Source: Gryganskiella cystojenkinii (taxonomy: Eukaryota > Mortierellomycota > Mortierellomycetes > Mortierellales > Mortierellaceae). Taken from it: a stretch of 48,031 nt of DNA. The stretch is taken from positions 1 to 48,031 of the forward strand of contig JAAAIG010000216.1 in the NCBI GenBank assembly GCA_015852425.1, in the 5' to 3' direction. This document shows, piece after piece, positions 20,154-30,549 of this stretch. Positions within the stretch are counted from its first letter, which is position 1, and each line of letters begins with the position of its first letter. Under the pieces are notes generated by a model. It was not told where the DNA came from. It made no database searches and saw only the letters and a list, made by a program, of their open reading frames with translations. Position numbers and translations under genes: made by a program.

Positions 20154-21528
20154 ATGGTACGCCTACGAGGGCCATGCGGCATGGATGTGTTTTCGTTAAT
20201 CGCATCCATCGATCGACAATACGACCTCTTTTCATCTGTCATGGACCACCGGCACTATCGTCAAACGCAACATCAGGATGTGGTGGAGCTTTTGGAGACA
20301 ATTCGGCATACCCAAAAAAAAAGAAGTCGCAATGGATATGGGCATCAGGATTGTGACCATGATCAATTTGCCATGATGGACCTTTGATCCTGCATTCAGC
20401 ATGCCATCACTCTCAACAACAGCCAAGAATCGAGTCCATGTCAGCTGATCTCTTCAATCAAAAGTGGCCATTCGCCTCTGTCAATGCTACAGGAAGGGCG
20501 ATCCCCCAGAGCTTAAAAGAGATTTAACAAGAATCAGGATCGCACCAACATCAATGTCTGAAGGATCAAGGCATCGTCAACATCTTTCAAACTCTTCAAC
20601 AGGAGGACCCAAAAGAGACCAATCAGGAATCTAATCACCCAGTACTATGTCAGCCCTTACTCACCAACTGGATGCATCGTTCGTTTTCTGTTTCGCTTCT
20701 CTAGCCTAAGCAAGTCACTGACATCAAGCAGTTCCTCGAGATTGCCCGCAGAAAGGACGCCAAGTGTGAGTGACCCAACCTCAAGTTCTTTTCAAAACCT
20801 AGCAGGATCAGGACTGACTAAAAACCATCAAACATCATGGAGCAGACCGTTCGCTACCTACCTACATCCTTCAGCGTTACTTTATACTTGGCGACTGGAC
20901 GACTGGAGGCTATGAATCGAAGCATATCGATCTTTCAACAAACCGTCCTCCCTAACTAAGCTCCACCATCAACAACGCGAACGAGCTTAATGCCTTTTCC
21001 CCACCAACTCAGATTCCGATACGTTCATACTGTTTTTTATCGAGTCTATGCGCCCCTGGCCTGTCAAACGGGAACGATTTGCATTTGGAATTCGCTTCAC
21101 TCTCTTACCATTGCTTTTGGATACCTCAATGGAAGGCGTTGTACCACTGGAAAGGCTTTCAGGCAGAGGCGAATTGGTATACTATGCTTTACAGAGAGAC
21201 TGATCATCTGTCGACTCTATTTTTCCATGACCTCTTTAGCCGGCCGCATCAAGAAGAACGGCAGCCAGATCAAGTTCAAGGTCCGCTGCTCCCGCTACTT
21301 GTACACCCTCGTCATCAACGATGCCGCCAAGGCCGAGAAGCTCAAGCAGTCTCTTCCCCCCAGTAAGTAGAGGCGCAGAAACGGACACGACTTTTTTTTT
21401 TGCACATGACACAGGATCGACCATGGACAAAGATTTTGATGGGAGAAGCCTTTTCCTTTTAAGAAAAGATATGCTGACCAATTTTCTTCTTTCATCTAAT
21501 AGCTCTCAACATCGAGAACATCAACTAA
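20154..21528 (+). CDS. RPL38: 60S ribosomal protein eL38
   Basis: This is a small protein of the large ribosomal subunit. Exons 20154-20156, 20705-20765, 21240-21362 and 21503-21528 give 213 nt, 70 aa, the family's usual length. Exon 1 is only the ATG, directly followed by GTACGC. Exon 2 starts [20 protein letters not shown]. Exon 3 encodes [20 protein letters not shown] and then [10 protein letters not shown]. Exon 4 ends NIENIN. The phases join cleanly. The first intron is 548 nt and the second 474 nt, long for this window; long early introns are common in ribosomal protein genes. The only ATG|GT between 20154 and exon 2 is the one chosen, but a start farther upstream through a leader intron cannot be excluded. 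The gene is short and split, so simple reading-frame scans miss it. Confidence 0.9.
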
Positions 21529-21593
21529 GTATGTCGTCTTGACGCATATACTTGGAAGGTGGAGACCTTTTTTGAGATGAAAAAGAAATCCAT

Positions 21594-21599
21594 AATAAA
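21594..21599 (+). terminator. AATAAA of eL38
   Basis: AATAAA 65 nt after the eL38 stop codon. Confidence 0.6.
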
Positions 21600-21759
21600 T
21601 CGGGATGACGGGAGCCCTACTTGCTTGGGTGACCAGACATGTTCGTTACATTATCTACTTTTTGCTCGTTGTTTTTGACTTTTTTTTCGGGATCATAACC
21701 ATGGAAGGAGCGTGCACATTTTTGTTTCTCATCGTTGGACCGCTGGCCTTGGGGGACCC

Positions 21760-23790
21760 CCACCTTGTAGGCGCCACGTGATGAGAATCCAGGATAGGCT
21801 CATGTCTGGAGCGGAACTGTCCCAACAGATGAACCCTCATTGGATATGCTGAGTTCTGTTTCACCAGACCTCCCCTACCTTGGTCGAGGTACTTACGCGG
21901 ATTAATCTCACAGGATTTTATTTCGTATAGGACACACGACCAACTATGGGCACCAATGCCATCAAACCTTAAAAGCACAACCTCCTGAACAAAGTCCAAA
22001 GACTTTAGAAACCAGTCATTGGCTAAGGTTCCTGAACATCCACTATGAGGAATTTAATTACAACCATTTCCGAGATACACCTTTTCAGAGTCACGAACAG
22101 TACTCAGTCGGGATGATCCGAGCCCTGGGTGAGCATGGAGCCTTGACCAGCGTAGTCCTGAACTCCGGATCGGTGGATTGGTGTAGACTTTTGCTCTCTT
22201 GAATTCCTTACCGGATATGATCGAGGTCTTCAAAGTCAGAGAAAGTCTTGAAATTACCCAAAACTCCTTTCTCCAGACAAAATCAGCAGTGACAAAGACG
22301 ACGCCATCATCGCCGCTTTACACAAAGGAATGGCCCGAGGTGCTTCCAATGGACGTTTTTTGCTAGTTCTGACGAGAGAGTGGCCACCTTGTATCATTCC
22401 TGAAACTTTGTCCCAATTTGCAAGAGTCCGAGCGAATGGGTCACCGTCTCCTCGATTATGAGCGTCAGATCGCGGATACGCTCTTGGGGTTTTGTCTTTA
22501 AGTCACCCATCTGGACTTGAATTCTTGGTTGTCTTCGGACCTCATCCGATGGCACACACTTAAGAAACTAAAGGTCTACGACCGGATCTTGCGTAAGGAC
22601 GCCTATGCGTTTGACACGAGGTGTTTTACAGAGGTCGGATTGACACTACCATCACAATCGATGTCTAAAGTCAAGACCCACAAGGCAATCCCGCGCTCGG
22701 CCTACTCAAACGATACGTTGCAGGTCCTGGAACTGGTTGGGATCGGATGCTGGACACTCTTCTATCACGAGCTCGACGCGATCCTCTCCAGTTCCCAAAC
22801 CCACAAGAGCTGGAAGTGGATTGGTTCGATTTCGACAAGGATCCATCTCCTTCCTCCGATTAAGAATCCATGCAAGGATGAAAAGAAACGGTTACAACCA
22901 TCGACAACAGTAAAACAGTTTAAAACCTCACTCTCCATATTATTTCTCAGTAGTCAAGAGAAGAAAACGAGGGAGCAGTAAGAATAGCTATGAGGCTGCG
23001 ACAACCACCGCCGTCACTTGCGAACGACGACAATCACATCGGCAAACGTTGCCGTGGTGTATGAACGACAACGATGATGAGACTTTCACTCATCCAGCAA
23101 CGTTTGACCTATTATCGAGTGAACTCAACCTGTCTGTTCCCTATAGCCCAGTAGTCGATCGGAGTTCTGTCACTTGGCTCCTAAGATTGCAAGGTTTTAC
23201 GACCTTCTGACCCAATTCCAGACCCTCAAGGAGTTTGAAGTCTCCTGGAGGTTTGCAGCTCATCCAGGCGAGGAGATCGTCAGTTCCGGCGATATTTCAA
23301 GGCTGGATGTGTGGGGGCCCTTGTAGGAGGTTCTGTTGACACAGTAAGGCCCCGACCGGGGAGCACTTGGAAAGTTGAACCTTCTTTGGACAGAAAACCA
23401 GCCACGAGCGCTTCATAACGAGTTCGATCTGCATCTCAAGTCCCGCGGATTCATTCTCACCTTTTTTTTAAAAAAAAATAAATCCACGCGATAGTATTTT
23501 TGTCCGATGGCTGTTTGCAAATGATCCATCACTACCGTGTCTCTCTCAACAGATCTGTTCACGAAGGATCTTGAACGCAAGAGTTAAAGCCCTGGATTTT
23601 GATAGACAGATCTGTTCATGAAGGAACTTGACCGCAAGAGTTGAAGCCCTGGCCTGGATAGATCAATAGGAATGGGAGCGGAAGAAAGCCAAGAGAAATG
23701 GTTTTTGACCGCGATTATGCACTTTACAAGAGTTGAGGAGGACGCCACCGGATCTTGTAAGACTGGACGGGATTGACGGTGAATTGCAAA
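21760..23790 (+). pseudogene. Decayed F-box/LRR paralog
   Basis: This stretch aligns along its length to the F-box gene at 24238-26456. Matches include TACCTTGGTCGAGGTACTTA (near 21880), AACAAAGTCCAAAGACTTTA, CAGAGTCACGAACAGT followed by TCAGTCGGGATG (near 22085), GATACGTTGCAGGTCCTGGA (near 22710), CCAATTCCAGACCCTCAAGGA (near 23212) and GACCGCGATTATGCACTTTA (near 23708). It has many stops, frame changes and deletions, and the N-terminal F-box itself is missing or unrecognisable. The order of the matching blocks is the same as in the intact neighbour, so the two form a tandem duplication of which this copy has decayed. Its alignment helps define the true C-terminus of the other copy. Confidence 0.82.
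23551..23664 (+). repeat. 57-bp tandem duplication inside the F-box relic
   Basis: AGATCTGTTCACGAAGGA at 23551 recurs as AGATCTGTTCATGAAGGA at 23608, each followed by a similar GCAAGAGTT(A/G)AAGCCCTGG block. The period is 57 bp. Each unit corresponds to the YEGRDFGSQIKAL segment of the intact paralog. Confidence 0.85.
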
Positions 23791-24237
23791 GATAGAACCA
23801 AGCCAGATGAAGCAAATAAAATAGATATAATACAAAAAATAAACAGATGCTTTCAAAAATAGAACAAATGGTTGTTTTTGCTTCTGAAAATTAGTGGTTA
23901 GCATTTTTTTTTTTTGAATATTTTTTTATCCGACATCATTCACCTTCACCTTCAACTTGAGCCTTGAGAAGACAAGTTGGTCCCGGGGAACCATAGAAGG
24001 CGCGGTAAAAAGAGAGAAAAAGAGGAGGCATACTAGTTTTCAGCTCTCTAAACTGCGCCGCGCCCCCTCTTCCATTTCCTTAAAAACTCAAGAGCGTTTC
24101 TGACAATCGTTCCTCCCTATCTTCGTCTACCTCCACCTCAGTACGTGTTACCTACTTTCGCTTTCTGTATCTCTGTTCCTTGAGCTCAAACACGTCCCCA
24201 TTCTTCTTCAATCCTCCTCACAAGAGCTCTCTCATTC

Positions 24238-26456
24238 ATGATCCATCCTTCTCCAAAATTTTCCATCTTTGACATCCACTTGATTCTCGAACCCATCGTC
24301 TCTTCTCTCTCTGCCAAGGATATTGATCACTGTCGACTGGTCAGCCGAGATTGGTATGCTATCTTCACGCCTTTCCGTCGACTCTCGGCCACACAATGGA
24401 TGTCACCGCTTACCATCGTTGAACAGGAACGACTACTGCTTCAAGGTCCTTATATTAGGACCGCAACTATCCCGATGAACGACCCTTCCTTCGACAAGCT
24501 GATTTACGATCCCAAGAGCCAATTCTGTTCCAATCTCTCAGACCTGACTTGTCTTGGCCGGGACACGTATCCAAACCAAATCGACAAAACTTTTTATCGA
24601 GATCGAGATGGTAGGAATCCACACCTCTATAGCCCAGAGATGAAACCCGGCGTCATCCGATCTTTCAAGTACAACCTCCCAAACAAGGTCCAAAGGCTTT
24701 TGGAAACCAGTCGTCGGCTACAATCCCTGAGGATCCAATATGAGTACATTGGTGTGCAGGGTCTCCCCGATGAGCGTCACCGTGGCGAACCTTTCCAGAG
24801 TCACGAACAGTTCTCAGTCGGGATGGTCCGAGCCCTTAGCGAACATAAAACCCTGACCAGCGTGATCTTGGACTGCCCCGGGTCCATAGATTGGCATGGA
24901 ATTCAAGCGATATTGCATTCCCTGCCGGATACAATCGAAATTTTTGAAGTTTTCGCTGGATGTGGTACAGTCATCCAGAGCCCACTTTCTACAAATAGCA
25001 GAGGGTGCGGCAATATAGAGGATGACGCGATCATCACGGCGCAGGTAACTGAAAGAAAGGAGCCTTACAGGCGACTGCGACGCTTTCTTTGGGACGCTGA
25101 TCTTACCCATAAAATGACCGGCGGCTTGATCGCCTTTCTAAGACTCTGTCCCAATTTACAAGGCCTCGAGGGATCCATTTACGGACACGATTCTCTACTG
25201 GTTGACACGCTGTTGGAGCATTGCCCCCGAATGAACCATCTGGAATTGACTTCTTGGTCCGCTGAAGAACAGCTCCGACTCGCACGAGGATATGCCTTCC
25301 AGAAGCTGAGAGTCCACAATTCGATTTTGTTTGGTCAGCTAATTGAGATTGAGGCGGGACATAGTACAGGAATCAACAACATGACCCCTCCATCGCCGCT
25401 TCGAGACAGTAGTGTACCCAAGTTGACTCCGTGTCTAGCTTTATCAAGAGATACGTTACAAGTCCTGGAACTGACTGGCAGCTACTGCACACCCTATCAC
25501 GATCTCGACACGATTTTGTTCCAGTTTCCTAACCTACGTGAACTGGATATGACCTGGTTCGATTTCGACAAGATTCCTTCCACTTCTTCTCGTCAAGAAT
25601 GGGCACAAGCGCATGAAGATACTATTCCGTTCACCATCGCCAACAAGTCGCTTCGAAAACTCACTCTCCACGTGTGCTCTCGCGATCAAGATTATTACAA
25701 TCACTACGACGACGAATCTAGTCCTGGAACGTCTGCGACAGGACCCAATCCCTTGGTCCCTTCCTCCTCCAATTCAAACAGCTCTGTGAGTTCTGTCAGC
25801 ATGGCCCCCAAGATCGCAAGACTGCACAGCCGTTTGAACGAATTCCAGTCTCTCCAGGAGCTTCAAGTTCTCTGGTCTTTAACTATTCGTACGCAGGGCG
25901 AGATCAGCCAGATCCACTATTGCTACAATTGCAGGCACTATTGCTCAAGATTGGATGTTCGGGGACCATTACAGGAGGCCTTGTTGTCAGAGTATGGCCT
26001 GGATCAGGGAGCACTCGAAAGTCTGAATCTTTATTGGACGAAGAGCCCACAATGTCAACCACACCCACCACACAGACTAGAGAGACTATGGCTGTCACTC
26101 AGAATACCAGAGGAATGGAATCCTCCTATTGGTGTTACGAAGGTCGGGATTTTGGCAGTCAAATTAAGGCGCTGAAGAAGTTGGCCAGGGTGATGGCTCA
26201 GATGAAGATGGAACGAGAAGAACAAGAGCAAGAACGGAAGGAGATTGAAGACTATTTTTTCGAGCAAAGAGTGATGGTTGATGATCCTCTTTTCGATCGA
26301 GACTATATCCTTCACAAGAGTCGAGGAGATCGACATCAGCTCATGAAAGAAAGAGCGAGATTGATGGTCCGTAAACATAAAACAAATCAAGATAAAAAGG
26401 CAACAGCAACCACGTCGATGAGAAGACGGTGTTCTGTGAACCATAAGCAAACGTGA
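24238..26456 (+). CDS. F-box/leucine-rich repeat-like protein, one frame break near 26119
   Basis: The predicted role is substrate receptor of an SCF ubiquitin ligase. The F-box covers about residues 8-50 (FDIHLILEPIVSSL, CRLVSRDWYAIF, RRLSATQW). It is followed by an LRR-like region with LRLCPNLQGLEGSIYGH, NHLELTSWS, TLQVLELTG and PNLRELDMTWFDF. The uninterrupted frame is 24238-26175 (645 aa). Near 26119 the expected continuation moves to frame 0, where ESSYWCYEGRDFGSQIKAL and an acidic coiled coil run to 26456 and contain FDRDYILHKSRGDRH. Matching pieces of this tail survive in the decayed paralog at 23551-23790, so the tail belongs to the family. A one-base deletion after PEEW would explain the break: assembly error or fresh inactivation. 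The frame 1 tail (IGVTKVGILAVKLRR) has no paralog support. The frames between 25900 and 26456 overlap. Confidence 0.85.
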
Positions 26457-26553
26457 TCTTGGCCTTTTTTGCTTCATTTCTGGACAAACTTGTTCTATTA
26501 CGTTTGAAGAGTCGTACATTTCGCTTCTATGATTTGTTGGTGTAGAGTTATCC

Positions 26554-26559
26554 AAATAA
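26554..26559 (+). terminator. AATAAA downstream of the F-box gene
   Basis: AATAAA about 98 nt after the stop of the frame 0 tail. This placement suits the longer protein better than the 26175 stop (about 380 nt away). Confidence 0.55.
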
Positions 26560-27913
26560 ACGAATTTCTTTATAGTCTACTTGGCTACCAGATGCTCGAG
26601 GACTAGAGTGACTACGGCGGACATGTCGGCTACTAAGTCGCTTTTGGAATTCATATCTTATCCTAAGTTACTTCTCACCCAAGCAAGGATCGCGAATCCA
26701 AGACTATGGCTCTGTTTGCATAATAAAAACGCGAGATAATAATGAAATGCAAGTTATCTAAAAACGCAATCCAACATCTTCGTCCCTGGTGTTGCTGTGG
26801 TCCTGAACACAAGAACTTTTTTTAATGAAAAAGCTCACGTTGGAGTGTTCACTAGGCATAGCCAACAGAGAGTTAACAACGAGCGCCTGGACAGCGATAT
26901 TGACATCCGCTACGAGACCAGCGCTTAGGTTTCTGTAAACTGCCTCAATTATCACAAGGGCCATATTTCTTCTGCTCCAACTTTGCTTTGCGAATGGTCC
27001 AGTCCCGAAGCAGCGTCGTGGCCTCCTAAGCCTCCTTGCGTTGACTGGCCATAAATTCTGCCTGGACCTTCGGAGATCTTGAAGTACCTGAGCGCTCTGT
27101 CTTCAACGTTTGGGTTTGAGGTATCCGAGATGGGGGATTTTGGGATCACATTCTGTAGAAATCGCGTTCGAGTCGCGCGACCAGCACTGTCACCTACAGC
27201 CGTTCGTGTTTCAAGAGAACATCTGCAACAGCAAACGGCAGTCGAGTATCCTCTCTACAAAGTTTAACGTCAGCATGCACATTTGCGTTCCTTTTTCTTT
27301 TTCGTGGCAGAGTAGACTAAAAAAGCCCAAATAAAGAGCTTGTTTGCGCTTTGCCACTGGAACTCAAACAGCAAAAGTTGTCGTCGTTTGCGGATGGTTT
27401 TGTGCGGTCGATAGTTTGGTCATGCTCCCCCTATCCCTGTGCCTGAAATGCCGATATGCGGCGTCGTACACACGCACAAAAGAAGCTGTCATGTGGAGGG
27501 GTTTGTTTTCCGTTTGGCGTGTCGACTCTTTCTGGTGAGCCGTTGTTTGCACTTCTCAATTTTTGCCTTTATTTTCTTTGTGATAGTATTCTTTCGATCG
27601 CGGACGGTGCTCATTTTTTGTTTTGTTGTTTTATGGTGGGCAAAGAGGCAGTGCTATGGCCTTGGGAAGAGAATTCAGTGCTGCTGAAGGTTGTTCCTAA
27701 GTGTTTCTCTTATTTTTTTCTCACTCCCACATACATAACCCATACCTTTCTTAGGCTTCCAATTCAGAGCCAAGGAAAGGCTCTCTGTGTTTTTCTTCTT
27801 TTCCCTCTCTTTCTCGCTGTAGCAACTCCCTCGGAGTACAGTCTTTCTTCCCTTCTTTCCCCATAAAGTCTATTTGCGCCAACGATCGACAACACGCATC
27901 AGGAGACAGGAAA
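26560..27913. other. Intergenic upstream of the kelch-like gene
   Basis: No gene supported. The parts around 26760-27260 have a less A/T-biased composition and look like decayed coding DNA (fragments such as WTFGDLEVPERSVFNVW on the (+) strand), but I cannot assign a family. Confidence 0.4.
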
Positions 27914-30413
27914 ATGAGAATGAGAATGTCTGCGGACCGACAACGCCTGTTCTCAGGCAAGGTCCTCCTCTTCCTCGGTACCTCCCTTCTTTCCCTCCTC
28001 TCCACTCCTTCCCATGCACAATCCAAGGGACCAGGACCCCGAGCAGGTCATTGTGTGGTCGAGCATAACAACGTTGTCTATATCCTCGGCGGAACACCTC
28101 CAGTTTCTTCCTCTTATCTGGGGTTTACTTCAGTCAAACTACCCCTCAACTCTATCACGACTGACGGCTCAGAAGCCTTACCCTGGAACGACCTCACTCC
28201 ACCACCTGTGCCTGTTCAAATCACAAACTTGACCATGACGTTTCAATCCCTGAACCCGACTGCGACCCCGAGTTGGATCGATTGCTTCGCCACGGATGAT
28301 GGTCGGATTGTCGTCGTCGGTGGTAGTTTCCAACTGTTGGTTTATAATATCGGGTCCAATTCTTGGACAGACAGCTCGACGATTGTGGGCCAGGTGAAAT
28401 ATGGGCCCCAGGTCTCTGCCAATATGTTTCTGAACCCGATTTATATACAATCCAGGATTCTGGCGGATGGATTCACGGCCTTGATCGTCTGTACCCTCCA
28501 ATGGAATAGTCAACCGCAGCCCTATTACCTCGATACCTCAAGTTGGAGTCTTACACTGGCGATTGGAACACCCCAGACGACCCCTGTGGCCTCGACAAGC
28601 TCGGCGAGCGGGTGGGGGTCTGTCCCCGGTGTGACCACTGTCTTGCCCCCAGCTGGGTTCCGTCAGTTCAGTCTTGCAATCCTAGGACAGGATAAACAAT
28701 CATCGGCCAAGAATCATTGGGGTAACGGACGGGCTTATATCATCGGAGGTTATTCGACCCTGGTGACGGGCCAGGTACAAGACTGGGACGCGATTACGAG
28801 TTTTCCGGTTCAGCAAGCTCCTTCGAACAGTAATTGGTTTTATTATAAGCTGTTTCATCTATTATTCCATTTTTTTTTCCAAGTGATTGACAGCTAACTC
28901 TATGTGAACAACATGCCTCCAACTGTTGACTTTTTTCTTCCTCATAGCGGTGGTGATGTTTGGTAACTCGGGTTCGATCAAGTCCCCAACCCGAGGCTCG
29001 GTCGTCTACCCGGTGTCAGGGTCGGTCTTGAACATCCTGCCTGGCAACAGTGGTGCCAGCGCCGGTTCCAACGGTGCAATTCAAGTCGTCGAGGTCTTCA
29101 ATTCCGCCGACAACTCTGTCACTCCCTTGTACAGTCTCCCGAATGGACCCCGCAACACCATCTTTCGAGGTGCGACCGAAATCGGTCAGGGACCCCAAAT
29201 CTTTGTCCATGGTGGGTTGACGACCCTCGAGATCCCACCGGGAACCACGTCTCTTACAAACTACTTGGATCAATCCATTGGTCTCTGGAATGGGCAATCA
29301 CAAACCTGGAACAATAAGGTCGAGACGTTTACGCCACCGAAATCAAAGACACTCATGATCGGGTTGGGTGCCGGTGCGGCCGTTTTGGTGCTTTTAATCG
29401 CTGGAGGATTCTGGTTTTACAAGAGACGACAAAGACTCCGACGTCTGGAGGAACAGGAACGACGTGTCAAGGGTATGGCGCTCAAGGACGAAGATCGGTT
29501 ACAGAAGGAGCACAAGCGGGTCTCGGGTGAGCATGGGACAGGAGGATTCTCACCCGCAGTCATGGCGACGCCAATTCCGTTTAGTAATGTGGCGTATGAG
29601 CCCTTGCCGAATAATTCGACGACAACGACGGCAGCGGCATCTGGCTATGTGGACGGCTATGCAGGTCGTGGTTCTTACTCTTACGCAGAACCAGAACTAA
29701 TCGATGATGACTCTGCTGTCCAGACGGCCGTGGACCGGTCCTCGGGCCATAGTCCTCAACAATACCCGATGAAGATCATGGGTCAATACTCAAACCCTCA
29801 CCTGTCACAACAACAACAACAACAGGACGGTTATCTTTCTCGTAATCCATCGCATTACCAACCCGTGGTCGCGGCTCCAGGGCATCCGGTATATGGCACT
29901 ACGACATCACCGATTCAGGAGCATGTCTCCACAAACGCTTCAGGACCGAGCGTTGTCGCTCATGGAGGTTCTTCTTCTCCAACACTGGTTCCGATGAACG
30001 GTCAAGAAGGTCAATATAGGATTAGTCTGGACTCTAGAATGTCATTGCCGGGTACGCGACCGACTTCAACGTTTACTCAACAGTCCCCGGTCCCTTACTA
30101 CGGTCAGGATGGTGCTTCACCCAACGCTACTTATCAGGCCCTTTTACAACAGTACCAATTACAGCAACAGCAGCAACAAGGGCAAACTACGTACCCCCAG
30201 GCGGCATCACCGACGTTCTCGGCATACGGTTTACCGACCGCAGGACAGACGCACGTGAGTGGTGGACATCCGGGCCTCTCGCCAGCGTTGTCTGCGACCT
30301 CAAACAGTCATCTGGTCGCTAATAACAGCAACAGTGGTAGCAACCAGTCTTATCCTCCCCCTCCCCCTTCCTCTGGTGTCCATCAAACCCATCCCACAGT
30401 TTTAAGAATGTAA
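27914..30413 (+). CDS. Kelch/beta-propeller-type single-pass membrane protein
   Basis: Exons 27914-28829 and 28948-30413 give 2382 nt, 793 aa. A signal peptide (KVLLFLGTSLLSLLSTPSHA) is followed by an ectodomain with kelch-like blades: GHCVVEHNNVVYILGG, DDGRIVVVGGSFQLLVYN, GNGRAYIIGGYST and QIFVHGG. One membrane span lies at about residues 441-463 (LMIGLGAGAAVLVLLIAGGF), followed by a basic stop-transfer sequence (YKRRQRLRRLEEQERR). The cytoplasmic tail of over 300 residues is rich in Ser, Gln, Pro, Tyr and His, including a QQQQQQQG run, and ends in a Pro-rich segment (PPPPPSSGV). Topology: type I plasma membrane, inferred. Such proteins are expanded in early-diverging fungi and their ligands are mostly unknown. 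Three in-frame ATGs open the gene (27914, 27920, 27926); any still leaves the signal peptide. It is convergent with the bHLH gene, with only 136 bp between stops. Confidence 0.88.
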
Positions 30414-30525
30414 TGGGAAAAAAGAGCTTAATATTCTGTACTATTTTGCCAACATTTTTTTTTTTTTTTTTTGACTCTCATTATTGTAAATATTCGAAGT
30501 GAAATAGAAAAAAGCCCGGCCTTTT

Positions 30526-30531
30526 TTTATT
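30526..30531 (-). terminator. AATAAA (reverse strand) of the bHLH gene
   Basis: TTTATT on the (+) strand reads AATAAA on the (-) strand, 19 nt past the bHLH stop codon. It lies in the 136 bp shared with the kelch-like gene's 3' end. Confidence 0.5.
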
Positions 30532-30549
30532 ATTGTCATTATTTTTTCT

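Noticed and set aside
20990..21370. 126-codon (+) strand open frame over eL38 exon 3
   Set aside because: Only its last third ([11 protein letters not shown]...) is real coding sequence; the rest is eL38 intron 2 read through.
26758..27149. (-) strand frames with fairly ordinary composition
   Set aside because: No motif, start or splice signals join them. They may be decayed coding DNA, but there is not enough to call a pseudogene.
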